Below are positions 16,267-24,218 of a stretch of DNA of 64,000 nt, piece by piece. The notes beneath the pieces are model-generated. The model saw only the letters and a list, made by a program, of their open reading frames with translations. It was not told where the DNA came from and did not search any database. This DNA is from Dyadobacter chenhuakuii (GTDB lineage: Bacteria; Bacteroidota; Bacteroidia; Cytophagales; Spirosomataceae), in the NCBI RefSeq assembly GCF_023821985.2, contig NZ_CP098805.1:5075001-5139000 (forward strand), read 5' to 3'. A program made the position numbers and the translations under genes. Position 1 is the first letter of the stretch, and every line of letters begins with the position of its first letter.

Positions 16267-17658
16267 TTATGAGTTGTTTTCGTCAAACCGGTCCGTTATT
16301 GCTTTCCGGATTGCCTGGTGTGGGCGCATTCCCGTAGCGCGTGAGCGGGGAACAGCGCGGTCTGCCGAGGCATTGGATTTGGCGCGTAATGCCAGGTTGG
16401 AAACGGTTAAATGGCTGTTTCTCCAAGCATCATATTCCTCTTCGCCCATCACATCCCGACTCACCTGACCATGCGCATATCCGTCTCCGTATGAATGTAC
16501 ACGTGTGTCGGTTAATGTTTGTTTCCGCTCTGCTTCCAGGCTTTCTATCTCCGCTTTGATCTTGGCTTCTTCCTGTTTCAATTCTTCCAGAGCAGGCATC
16601 ACCGCAATATCATTTTCCAGGATGCTTTTTTGTGTCAAATGTGCGGTTAGCGTTTCCTGTAATGGCTCCATTTGTTTGAGAATGCGTTTTCTTCTGCGTC
16701 TCAAACGCCAGAGTTTTGGGTCAATTTGCAGCCATCTATACCAGAAACCCTGCAAGACAGGCAATGCCATACCTAGCGAGACGGCACCGGCAATCGCAAA
16801 AAGCACACCACTCATGACGAAAGAAAGCAACGCCCAGGGACTATTAACCAGATCCAGATTTAGCTGATCCGAATTACGAAGCGCTTCTTCGATCTTATTC
16901 GTCAACTCGGGACTGTTCACCGGCGCACCCGTAAGTGGGTCAACTGCATTCAATTGCAGGTTTTTAACCGATTTATTGATCGCTTCTTTCAGCTTATCTG
17001 TCCGATAGGCTTCATAACGGAACCAACCCAAAATGATCAGGGTAACAATCGCAAAAATGGAAAGCACCAGTTTAAATCCGGCATAACGTGACCTCGCTTT
17101 GGGCGTTTCATTTTTGTGATAAGGTTCTTCTACCAACCGGTCATAAGCTGGCTTCAACAGGATGGAAAGCATGGCCAAACCGATCGCAAATGCCCAGGCT
17201 TCGTTGGAGTTACGGATATTCAAGGCATAGGCCACGATCTCGTGGGAAATGATCAGGTCACCCGCTATAAAGGATATTCCTGCTGCCAGAAATATGAGTC
17301 CGGCAATTAAGGAGTAGGATGGCGCCTTGCTCGCACGTTTTTCCCTCAATTCCTCGGTTATAGAGTCGATTTCAGCAATGGACTTCTCGCTGTCCTGCAC
17401 TTTTTTGGCAGCATTATTAAGGCCCATCACTTCATTTTGCAGTTTGTCGTAAGCAGTTTTATGCTGCCTGATGGTTTCCTGCTGCTTATTTTTGACCGAA
17501 GAAAGTTCTTCTCTTTTGGTGTTAATTCTATCAATAACCCAGTCGTGGTTCACATTGCTGGACAGATAGGCCTCATATACCTGGCGGTCAATGCCTTCGA
17601 TTCCGCTGGAATATCCGTGCTGGAAATCGCCGCCCTGGTTTGGATTCTGCTCGTTCAT
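16267..17658 (-). CDS. Unrecognised membrane protein: coiled coil, four TM, coiled coil (463 aa)
   Basis: I do not recognise a family. After a polar N-terminus a predicted coiled coil covers about residues 48-107. Four hydrophobic segments follow (about 113-137, 152-170, 193-213 and 273-300), with a polar loop of about 60 residues between the third and fourth. A strongly basic patch LRRRRKRILK (319-328) starts a second coiled coil to about 382; the C-terminal tail is polar with a GDGYAHGQ stretch. The basic patch right after TM4 fits a cytoplasmic C-terminal coiled coil. The gene lies 78 nt after the 17737 gene, whose product has the same overall plan, and 29 nt before the GNAT gene. A structural or scaffolding role in the membrane is an inference. 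Confidence 0.82.
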   Translation of the reverse strand: MNEQNPNQGGDFQHGYSSGIEGIDRQVYEAYLSSNVNHDWVIDRINTKREELSSVKNKQQETIRQHKTAYDKLQNEVMGLNNAAKKVQDSEKSIAEIDSITEELREKRASKAPSYSLIAGLIFLAAGISFIAGDLIISHEIVAYALNIRNSNEAWAFAIGLAMLSILLKPAYDRLVEEPYHKNETPKARSRYAGFKLVLSIFAIVTLIILGWFRYEAYRTDKLKEAINKSVKNLQLNAVDPLTGAPVNSPELTNKIEEALRNSDQLNLDLVNSPWALLSFVMSGVLFAIAGAVSLGMALPVLQGFWYRWLQIDPKLWRLRRRRKRILKQMEPLQETLTAHLTQKSILENDIAVMPALEELKQEEAKIKAEIESLEAERKQTLTDTRVHSYGDGYAHGQVSRDVMGEEEYDAWRNSHLTVSNLALRAKSNASADRAVPRSRATGMRPHQAIRKAITDRFDENNS

Positions 17659-17736
17659 GACGTTTCGTATTTTGTATGATCGAAATCAATTTTCTAATTA
17701 TCAGCACATTACTTCGAAAAAGCTGTGCCTGTAAGC

Positions 17737-18858
17737 TTAATCCCTGCTTTTGCGGATCAGATTCAGCTGTCTTGCGGTAAGCTCGTTCTTCATTCTGCGG
17801 GCCAGGTAAAACTCGCTTTCAAACAGTTTTACCAGCATATCCCTCTTTGCATAAAGCTTGTCGCGTTCCGTTTCTGAAGTGCTTTGTTCACGCAGGATCT
17901 GCCATTTTTTGACGCGCAACTCGTCAATTTCCACTTGAAGGGTTTGGCATTCGTTTTCCCAGTTGTAATTATTGTCAGCGGAATCCTGGCTGTCTTTCCG
18001 GATATGGAGCCAAGCCTTTGTATCGTTCCATAAAACCGTAATGTTGCTCAGCAAAAGCTTGCCTGCGAACATAAAAAGGAAGAAAACGAATATAAACAGC
18101 GCTAATGCCTGCCACCAGGTCTGGTGTGTAACAACATTGGCAAACACAAACAATGCTGCTGCAAACGGAAGCCCGATCTCTTCCAGTAGCGACTTCCAGG
18201 TCACCCGGGATTCAGTGTCATGGAAAAGGGAAATTTTGCCAAATAAGCTGAACATTCCCGCCAGGAACACACCGAGCGCGATCCACGAATTATCTGCAAA
18301 TGCAGGTTTCAATGATTCCCGGATCAGGAAGAAGTTGCCGATACACATGGCCACGCAGAGTGTTATGCCCATTAATGTGCGGGGCAAATGGTGCTCGCGT
18401 TCCGTGTTACTAACCGGGTTTTTTAACTTGTCCTTTAATTCCTCAATCCGGTTATTTTTCTGCCCGATAAAGAGGTTAAGTTCCTGAATGCGTTCATTAT
18501 GCTGTTCAATGCTGGCAATGTGGCCGGCAACGAGATTTGAAAAATACTTATGGATAATGTCCGTCTTTTCATTCGGGTCAGACTCAGAAAGTCCAAACAA
18601 AACACCCTCATCACGCAATGTATCTTCGTCTTCCAGCCAATACGGCATGGGCACTTCCACTTTCTGTATTTCAGGAATTTCGGCAACAGCAGGTTGAGGC
18701 GCCTGTACGTGTGTTGGTTGAATGTAGGTTACAGGCGTATAATCGGAGGGAGCGTTGGGAGCTGTTGCGTTTTCAACAGGCTCATCATCATAGTATTGGT
18801 CCGCGTCGGATGCGTTGGGGCGGAACCAATTCGCAATTAGTTCAGTCAATTTTGCCAT
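17737..18858 (-). CDS. Unrecognised membrane protein: Pro-rich leader, coiled coil, four TM, coiled coil (373 aa)
   Basis: No family recognised. Residues 1-70 are disordered and rich in Pro, Ala and acidic residues (APQPAVAEIPEIQ). About 100-150 is heptad-like, with repeated Ile/Leu and charged residues (RIQELNLFIGQKNNRIEELK). Four hydrophobic segments lie at about 160-180, 191-210, 228-246 and 249-271. A second coiled coil (about 300-345) follows, with a basic end (RRMKNELTARQLNLIRK). This is the same plan as the product of the gene downstream (16267), although the sequences are not clearly alike. The two may be distant paralogues and could form a hetero-oligomer. It follows the 18955 gene after 96 nt. 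Confidence 0.82.
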   Translation of the reverse strand: MAKLTELIANWFRPNASDADQYYDDEPVENATAPNAPSDYTPVTYIQPTHVQAPQPAVAEIPEIQKVEVPMPYWLEDEDTLRDEGVLFGLSESDPNEKTDIIHKYFSNLVAGHIASIEQHNERIQELNLFIGQKNNRIEELKDKLKNPVSNTEREHHLPRTLMGITLCVAMCIGNFFLIRESLKPAFADNSWIALGVFLAGMFSLFGKISLFHDTESRVTWKSLLEEIGLPFAAALFVFANVVTHQTWWQALALFIFVFFLFMFAGKLLLSNITVLWNDTKAWLHIRKDSQDSADNNYNWENECQTLQVEIDELRVKKWQILREQSTSETERDKLYAKRDMLVKLFESEFYLARRMKNELTARQLNLIRKSRD

Positions 18859-18954
18859 AGTTTTTCATGGTTAACCTGCGATTATCCATGAAAACAGAGA
18901 AAATTGCTACATTATTGTGATGACCGGGGATTAAAAAAGGTAACCAGCTGACGA

Positions 18955-19617
18955 TTAGGACATTTCAAACATCTTCTGTAAAGCCTGCCACAGTTTCTTC
19001 TTGAGAGTCCTGTCGGCTTCAATAACATGCAACGGATCGGTGAGCAGAAACCAGACGCCGTCGACCAGCTTAGGCGTGTAGGGCATGAGTAACAGGTCCA
19101 AATGCAGCTTAATGAGCGGCACGCCGAAGGTGATAAAGAAGTTCGTTTTCTTCTCCGATAAAACTTTCCGGGCATCCGGACCTTTGAGAAAGCTGTAATT
19201 CAATATGTCTGCTTTCTCCACGGAATGTCCGACTGCTTTCAGAATGCTGTCGAGGAACAATGCTTCCGACGCAGCCATTTCTTTCTGATTAGGCGCGTCC
19301 ATCAGGATTAGTATGCTGTGCAGCAATGCCGGGAAGTCTGCATTGGGTAATGCAGGCGCCGGACCTGGATTGGGCAAGATAGCAGGAGTTTTGGGAGTTG
19401 ATTTTGCTATTGGCTGCGGAACTTCAGGAGCAGCAGGCGCAGTTGCTGGTGCTTGTACAGGTGCAGATGAAGATGCTTGTACGGGTGCATTTGCAGGATC
19501 ACGCTCAGGCTCATTTACAACTGATTTTTCCAGGACCTCAGGCACAATGCTTCCTTCTAAACGGAACAATGTTTCGTTTTGATACAGTATCTGGTAAAGT
19601 GCCGAGGCAGAAGACAT
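18955..19617 (-). CDS. Unrecognised soluble protein with Ala/Pro linker; possible DNA polymerase III psi-like domain
   Basis: 220 aa in three parts: a short N-terminal helix region (MSSASALYQILYQNETLF), a low-complexity linker of about residues 43-90 rich in Ala, Pro and Ser, and a globular domain from about 93 to the end. The domain ends FLLTDPLHVIEADRTLKKKL followed by WQALQKMF. This tail recalls the HolD (psi) family, where a short conserved region before a final LW-containing helix is typical, and I have a memory of similar proteins in Flavobacteria. It is a weak resemblance, so I do not name it. It follows the nuclease gene by 18 nt and leads into the two four-TM genes. Confidence 0.75.
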   Translation of the reverse strand: MSSASALYQILYQNETLFRLEGSIVPEVLEKSVVNEPERDPANAPVQASSSAPVQAPATAPAAPEVPQPIAKSTPKTPAILPNPGPAPALPNADFPALLHSILILMDAPNQKEMAASEALFLDSILKAVGHSVEKADILNYSFLKGPDARKVLSEKKTNFFITFGVPLIKLHLDLLLMPYTPKLVDGVWFLLTDPLHVIEADRTLKKKLWQALQKMFEMS

Positions 19618-19635
19618 TTATAGTGTTTATCAGAA

Positions 19636-20235
19636 TTATAATTGACCTAAAAATAACGACGACTGGCTCCATATACCAACCTTTTGCTTTTTTGCCTGAA
19701 TTTCGAGATTAGCGTATTCCTGGCTTTTCGAATATTTTTTGAAATGTACAGCCAGTCCTGCTTTAACCAGCTCCTTATTCAAAATCCGGCCATTGGGAAG
19801 CACAACTTCGCCCAGTAACCTGCCATATTTATCAAAGTTACCAGCATGCCTGATCTGGACCGTTTTCCGGAAACATTGCTGGCTTGTGTATTGCTTTGCA
19901 ACTTTATAATAAGGCCGCCCGCGTTCGGGGCAATTCACATGCAAAAGCCTGATCCTGATCGGTTTCCCCATTCTCTGACCCGCTTTTTTTCCTGCATAAA
20001 GGAATTTGAGCTCAATGGTGTCGCCGTCCTGAATCGCGATAACCTCTGCTTTTAAAGGATTTGGTAAGTCGTAATGCTGCTGAATGCTGCCATTTTGAAG
20101 GCGAATTGCATTGTTATCACTGAAAGACGAAAGCGTCAACAAGCATGTCAGCGCAATCAACACATTGAATCTTACCCTACTCACTCTCACTCTACTCACT
20201 TTTACTCTAAAAAATTTCACGCTAATCACTTTCAC
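19636..20235 (-). CDS. Secreted thermonuclease (SNase-like)
   Basis: 199-aa secreted staphylococcal-nuclease-like protein. The domain starts LKAEVIAIQDGDTIEL, with the Ca-binding Asp and the turn GDTIEL, then RLLHVNCPERGRPY (catalytic Arg and Glu) and AGNFDKYGRLLGEV, so the active site looks intact. The start is GTG at 20233-20235, and the tetranucleotide GTGA also holds the TGA stop of the upstream cytochrome gene, so translational coupling is likely. The residues before the hydrophobic core (LIALTCLLTL) are an odd repeat of basic and hydrophobic residues, VKFFRVKVSRVRVSRVR, from imperfect DNA repeats. Several in-frame GTG codons in that repeat could be starts instead. Confidence 0.86.
   Translation of the reverse strand: MKVISVKFFRVKVSRVRVSRVRFNVLIALTCLLTLSSFSDNNAIRLQNGSIQQHYDLPNPLKAEVIAIQDGDTIELKFLYAGKKAGQRMGKPIRIRLLHVNCPERGRPYYKVAKQYTSQQCFRKTVQIRHAGNFDKYGRLLGEVVLPNGRILNKELVKAGLAVHFKKYSKSQEYANLEIQAKKQKVGIWSQSSLFLGQL
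20173..20235 (-). repeat. Imperfect short repeats encoding the signal-peptide n-region of the nuclease
   Basis: On the plus strand, variants of CACTCTACTCACTTTTACTC recur over about 60 nt. On the minus strand they encode a (K/R)V(S)RV-type repeat ahead of the nuclease signal core, and each unit contains a potential GTG start. Confidence 0.6.
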
Positions 20236-20654
20236 TGTTCTTCAAGCTTGTACCACTTAATGTCGTTGAGGGGCTTCCTGCGGGCTGCTGTTGCCGTAGG
20301 AGCATAATGTTTTTCCAGATAATCCAGGACCTGTTTTTCCGTTTCGCCCAGGTCCCACAGATTGTGATTGGCCTGCATCCAGCGGATCTTCTGTTTCCAG
20401 CCGTCCCTTGTGAATCGGTTGGCAATGATGAGCTTAGACGAATGACAGCTCGTACATTGCGCCTTCACCATATACAGGTTCGGATCCGTTACCAGGCCGG
20501 TTTCTTTATCTGTTTTCGCTGTATCCAAAGGCATACTGGCAAACCCTGCCTGATTCTCAACACGCGTTTCTGTACGAAAAGCCGTTGAAACCAATCCCAA
20601 AAAAAGGAATAGTGTGAGCAGCAGGCCAACATTTTTATTTTTTATCAAATGCAT
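20232..20654 (-). CDS. SorB-like c-type cytochrome
   Basis: A 140-aa periplasmic monohaem cytochrome. A signal peptide core (LLLTLFLFLGLVSTAF) is followed by the haem motif C67-T-S-C70-H71. A Met that may be the distal ligand lies in KIRWMQANHN. Its place just after the SorA-like gene (21-nt gap) suggests it takes the electrons from sulfite oxidation, as SorB does for SorA. Its length and the C-terminal region (YLEKHYAP) fit this class. The stop overlaps the GTG start of the nuclease. Confidence 0.86.
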   Translation of the reverse strand: MHLIKNKNVGLLLTLFLFLGLVSTAFRTETRVENQAGFASMPLDTAKTDKETGLVTDPNLYMVKAQCTSCHSSKLIIANRFTRDGWKQKIRWMQANHNLWDLGETEKQVLDYLEKHYAPTATAARRKPLNDIKWYKLEEQ

Positions 20655-20675
20655 TGCAGGAAATTTTCTCTGTGA

Positions 20676-21908
20676 TTAACCGACTTTAACAGCGATCCGC
20701 TCGCAGGCATTATTCATGTAACCGCCCGGATTCCAGGCCGGGATGACCATGGGCTGTGCATTTCCTTTGTCATCGGTTGCCTTGGCCCAAACTTCATAAT
20801 AACCTTTGGAAGGGAATTTTACCTTGGTATTCCAATGCTGCCAAGCCAGTCTGTTAGCGGGGGCTTCGAGCTTGCATTCTTTCCAGGTTGCACCAAAGTC
20901 AATCGAAACCTCCATTTTTTTAATAGCATGGTCGCCCGCCCATGCGTGTCCGCGTAACGCCAGTTCGGCATCAGGTGCGATCATTGCGCCCGATTTTGGA
21001 AAAGTAATGAGCGATTTAACGGGCATGGATTCAATAATCTTAAAATACTCGTCCGTCTGGGGCACATCCTCACCGGGCGAAACCGGGCTTTTGGGCATCT
21101 TATAACTATGGCCTTCCATTTTGGCACCATCATGCACTTTATTCCGGACCGAGATCCGGCTCAGCCATTTTCCGGAAACAGAAGCTGGCCAGCCGCCTAT
21201 AACCAGTCTTAACGGATAACCGTGAAATTCCGGGATGTCCTTACCATTCAACTGCCATGCAATGATCGTCTCGTCTTCCAGGGCTTTGGACATCGGGACA
21301 CCGCGTGAAATAGCTTCCTTTTTTGGGTCTTTGCTCAAATGCTGATCCTTACCATGATAACCAATGTATACCGCATCACCTTTAATGCCCACATCGGCCA
21401 GCACATCTTTCAAGCGAACGCCCGTCCATTCCGCGCAATGCACCGCACCCTGTCCCCACTGGTTTCCCGAGGCTTGCGGCTGAAAGCCGGAACGGCCGTT
21501 ACCGCCGCATTCCAGCACCAGCTGGTAAGTGTAAGGTTTGAATTTCTTTTTTAATTCAGCCAATGTATATGTCTTCGGCGCTTTCACCGATTCTCCATCA
21601 ATTGTCAATGTCCATGAAGCCACGTCGATCGTTTCCGGAATGAGCCCGTTATTCCGGATGAACATTTTGTCAACCGGCGTAATGCGGTCGTCGAGCAAAT
21701 GAACGGGCGATTCTACATTCCAGGGCTTATCTCCCTGCACGATCATTTCCTGGCTTTTGCCTTTAAGCGCGTCCTTTTCATCGAATAGGAGCGGGATATA
21801 ACCTTTGGGCATTTTGTTGGCAAAAACAATGTTCGTTCCCATTGCTGCAGCAAGTGCTGCCATGCTGCTTTGCTTCAAAAAGCCACGTCTGTCGGATCCG
21901 GAATTCAT
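20676..21908 (-). CDS. Sulfite dehydrogenase-like molybdoenzyme (SorA/sulfite oxidase family)
   Basis: 410-aa periplasmic molybdopterin enzyme that would oxidise sulfite to sulfate. A Tat signal is clear at the N-terminus (SDRRGFLKQSSMAALAAAMG). The Mo-binding cysteine is C134 in LVLECGGNGRSGF, the conserved motif of the sulfite oxidase fold, and the dimerisation domain (about 290-405) follows with the Mo-co dimer-type Ig fold. The lengths and arrangement with the SorB-like cytochrome match SorAB of Starkeya. A role with other sulfoxides or a related oxidoreductase cannot be excluded, but the partner makes SorAB most likely. Confidence 0.9.
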   Translation of the reverse strand: MNSGSDRRGFLKQSSMAALAAAMGTNIVFANKMPKGYIPLLFDEKDALKGKSQEMIVQGDKPWNVESPVHLLDDRITPVDKMFIRNNGLIPETIDVASWTLTIDGESVKAPKTYTLAELKKKFKPYTYQLVLECGGNGRSGFQPQASGNQWGQGAVHCAEWTGVRLKDVLADVGIKGDAVYIGYHGKDQHLSKDPKKEAISRGVPMSKALEDETIIAWQLNGKDIPEFHGYPLRLVIGGWPASVSGKWLSRISVRNKVHDGAKMEGHSYKMPKSPVSPGEDVPQTDEYFKIIESMPVKSLITFPKSGAMIAPDAELALRGHAWAGDHAIKKMEVSIDFGATWKECKLEAPANRLAWQHWNTKVKFPSKGYYEVWAKATDDKGNAQPMVIPAWNPGGYMNNACERIAVKVG

Positions 21909-22004
21909 TATGAGGTTCAGAAATAGTTCGAAATATCAACGGTCGAATTTACATAAACGATATTAGTATAGCACCCAATCAACCCGATTTAAGCGATTTT
22001 TAAT

Positions 22005-22034
22005 AAAAAAAGAGGCTGCCCGCTGGACAACCTC
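22005..22034 (-). terminator. Terminator after the ferritin-like gene pair
   Basis: On the minus strand GAGGTTGTCC, loop AGC, GGGCAGCCTC form a 10-bp stem (two GU pairs), followed by seven T. It is downstream of the gene ending at 22138. Confidence 0.85.
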
Positions 22035-22137
22035 TCACTTACGATAATAGTGTGTACTGACATTCGAACATTACTCACTTAAAAAAGTGCATGTATACGT
22101 CCAACAGGGAGAATTTACTAATGCTTACTAACTCGTG

Positions 22138-22929
22138 TTATGCCTTAATGAACGGACCTGCAATTGCAAGCACTGCGGCTTTCGTCAATGGTTCGTCAAA
22201 TGCCTCTGTTATAGCTGCATCCGATTTCGAAGCAAGGCCTTTCAGGTTTACACCGCCTTGTGTCATATTGTCTTCACCTGCGTAAATAGCCGCTACTGCG
22301 CCTTCTTTACCGGTGATCCAGCCTTTCATAGCCGGGTTTGCTGTTACCGTTGCAGCCAGTCTGCGCGTCATAGCCGCGTGACGTGCTTCTACCGAATGAA
22401 CCTGCAATGCGTATTCCAGAATTTGCGCGTCAGCAAGCAATTCGCCAGCCTGTCCTTTGTAAGCACGCACACCTGTATCTTCCAGTGCGCTGGAAACTGT
22501 TACAAAAGTTTTGTAATTGGTAAACACATCATTAAAAGCGCCACCATATTTGAAATCAAATGTTGGTTTTTTGATCGCCTTGTCGCCCAAAGCTTTCACA
22601 AGGAATGCTACGTGCTGTGATTCGTGCTTGCCGATTTGTGTGAAGATCGTTTTATCCGAGGCCGGGATCAGGTTCGCAGCTGCGTTTCCTGCTTTGTAGA
22701 ACTCGTCTTCCAGATATTCAAGTGTCAGTGCAAAGTTCAGCACGTCGATTGCTTTCGCAGACTGCGCATACGCTTTGTTTACAATTGAAGCAAAGACAGT
22801 AGGAACTGCAACTGTTGCAAGCTTACTGCCGATTCTGTTCATAAAGTGACGACGTGTGGCAAACTCAAGGCGGCCTGCTGCATCCCCATCAATTTTTTGA
22901 AAGTCATCTATAATTTTGAAAATATCCAT
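22138..22929 (-). CDS. Tat-exported ferritin-like domain protein (first of pair)
   Basis: 263-aa protein of the ferritin-like superfamily (PF13668 type, common in Bacteroidota). A twin-arginine motif TRRHFMNRIG sits after a polar 26-residue leader and is followed by a hydrophobic segment (ATVAVPTVFASIV) and a cleavage-like AQS. The four-helix core shows a full set of di-iron ligand candidates: LEYLEDEFY, the HESQH motif, ALEDTG, and VEARHAAM. So it may bind iron in the periplasm; biological function is not established. It follows the 22957 gene by 27 nt and is its likely paralogue. Confidence 0.85.
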   Translation of the reverse strand: MDIFKIIDDFQKIDGDAAGRLEFATRRHFMNRIGSKLATVAVPTVFASIVNKAYAQSAKAIDVLNFALTLEYLEDEFYKAGNAAANLIPASDKTIFTQIGKHESQHVAFLVKALGDKAIKKPTFDFKYGGAFNDVFTNYKTFVTVSSALEDTGVRAYKGQAGELLADAQILEYALQVHSVEARHAAMTRRLAATVTANPAMKGWITGKEGAVAAIYAGEDNMTQGGVNLKGLASKSDAAITEAFDEPLTKAAVLAIAGPFIKA

Positions 22930-22956
22930 TGTTTCTGAATCAAATTAGTTATTAAA

Positions 22957-23682
22957 TTATTTACCCACATTTGCTCCCGTGATCGTATCCTTCACGTAAC
23001 CTTTTACGGCTGCAAGGATATCAGCAGGGGCAACAGCTTTGTCGAACCCGTTTTCGTTGATGATATCATCGCCAGCAAAATCAGCCGACTTTGGTTTCAA
23101 CAAATCACGGATCACCGCTGCGTGGCGGGCTTCAACAGAAACGATTTTTCCGGCAAGAAGCAGATTTCCGCCGTCTTTAAGCAATCTGCCTGCACCATTA
23201 TAGGCAGCAACACCTGTATCTTCAAAAAGCTTCGCAGCACCTAATACTGCGTCACGTTTTGTGAAGTCGATCGTTGCAAAGTTTGGAGTAAGATCTTTAA
23301 TCGCTTTGTCACCTAATGCTTTCTTGAAAAAGTCACGGTGAATAATTTCGTGGTCGCGGATATCGGTAAGAATTGTTTTTTCCGCGTCGGTAATGCCGGC
23401 AAACGGCGTAGCAATAACCTGTGTATAGAAAGCGGCTTCCAATTGTTCAAGCGCGTATGCATAGTTTAATACACCAACATCTCCTGAGCCCAGGTCCACA
23501 CTGTCGCCCGTTCCAGGGATCATTGGATCCGGATCGTCGTCATTACAAGCGGCAGCAATTACAATGGTTCCCAAAGACGTGGCCAATCCGGCAGAACGCA
23601 AAAATAGACGTCGGTTGACAACTGACGCGCTTGCTCCCTCTTCTTTTCCGGAGTCGATTTTTGATTTCGTTTGTCTGTTCAT
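22957..23682 (-). CDS. Tat-exported ferritin-like domain protein (second of pair)
   Basis: 241-aa paralogue of the product at 22138. The twin-arginine signal is VVNRRLFLRSAG and the hydrophobic core ends AACNDDD, so it may be a Tat-lipoprotein with Cys as the acylation site. Iron ligand candidates are LEQLEAAFY, the DHEIIHRDFF motif, LFEDTG and VEARHAAVI, matching those of the partner. This arrangement of two adjacent paralogues is typical of many Bacteroidota. Electron transfer, peroxide defence or iron handling are guesses. It is the first gene of a two-gene operon that ends at the terminator at 22005. Confidence 0.85.
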   Translation of the reverse strand: MNRQTKSKIDSGKEEGASASVVNRRLFLRSAGLATSLGTIVIAAACNDDDPDPMIPGTGDSVDLGSGDVGVLNYAYALEQLEAAFYTQVIATPFAGITDAEKTILTDIRDHEIIHRDFFKKALGDKAIKDLTPNFATIDFTKRDAVLGAAKLFEDTGVAAYNGAGRLLKDGGNLLLAGKIVSVEARHAAVIRDLLKPKSADFAGDDIINENGFDKAVAPADILAAVKGYVKDTITGANVGK

Positions 23683-23805
23683 AGCAATAAAAAGGTTTCT
23701 TGACTTTCCTTCCGTTTATCGAAAAGATTTAACAGACCTACGACCTCCTATTTACTTTAGATCAGTTAACGAAAAAATGAAAGCGATTTTGGCGGGGGGC
23801 TTAAA

Positions 23806-23834
23806 TACAAAAAGAGCCTGTTGCCAGGCTCTTG
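23806..23834 (-). terminator. Minus-strand terminator for a gene that is no longer there
   Basis: AAGAGCCTG (23812-23820) pairs with CAGGCTCTT (23825-23833), with a T-rich tail on the minus strand. It is 22 nt after the stop codon of the barrel-protein remnant (23856). Confidence 0.75.
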
Positions 23835-23855
23835 ATGCTTTCGGATCATCCGATA

Positions 23856-23924
23856 TTAGAAAGTAACGTTGAGTAAATATTCGTTTATACCAAATCGCCT
23901 GGACGACCTTATATTGCGGAGCAT
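23856..23924 (-). pseudogene. 3' remnant of an outer-membrane beta-barrel gene
   Basis: On the minus strand 22 codons end FGINEYLLNVTF and a stop. The closing alternating pattern with a terminal Phe is the signature of an outer-membrane barrel's last strand, recognised by the BAM complex. There is no long frame upstream: a stop codon interrupts the same frame a few codons before the ATG at 23922. With the terminator at 23806 it looks like the relic of a deleted gene. The piece is short, so the call is tentative. Confidence 0.45.
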
Positions 23925-24148
23925 TGTAGATTAAATACTATCAGTTACTAAGTAATAATTTCTATGCAAAGATAGCTTAATCCTTTTCTTCTAAGCACTT
24001 TTTGCTTGAAAAAATTCGGATCATTTCGTAAATCAGCCTGAATAAGTCGGATACGCACTTTTTTGCTAACTGGTTCCTGTTCTGACGTTTAATGCTACAA
24101 CTTGTTGAAAGATCGTACATGTGGGGCCGTATGTATGGAACAAGGGAT

Positions 24149-24178
24149 TTGTTAATATCTGAGTATCAACTTAATTTG
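24149..24178 (+). promoter_or_regulatory. Candidate Bacteroidota-type promoter
   Basis: TTG (24149-24151), a 19-nt spacer and TTAATTTG (24171-24178), seven of eight matches to TAnnTTTG. It is about 40 nt upstream of the ATG at 24219. Confidence 0.5.
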
Positions 24179-24218
24179 TATCGCGCTGGGTTGTGGCACT
24201 AAATTATCAGGAGCTTTT

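Larger units (their letters stand above)
23683..24218. other. Long intergenic region (536 nt)
   Basis: Besides the barrel-gene remnant (23856-23924), its terminator (23806) and the promoter candidate at 24149, I see nothing in it. The stretch 23940-24110 is AT-rich without coding appearance; 23683-23800 probably carries the promoter of the ferritin-like pair. Confidence 0.7.

Noticed and set aside
17972..18487. Plus-strand frame of 171 codons
   Set aside because: It is opposite the four-TM protein gene at 17737, with biased composition and no family features.
20676..21908. Nitrate reductase-type identity for the molybdoenzyme
   Set aside because: The ECGGNGRSGF motif and the SorB-like partner fit sulfite dehydrogenase better; assimilatory nitrate reductase has other domains.
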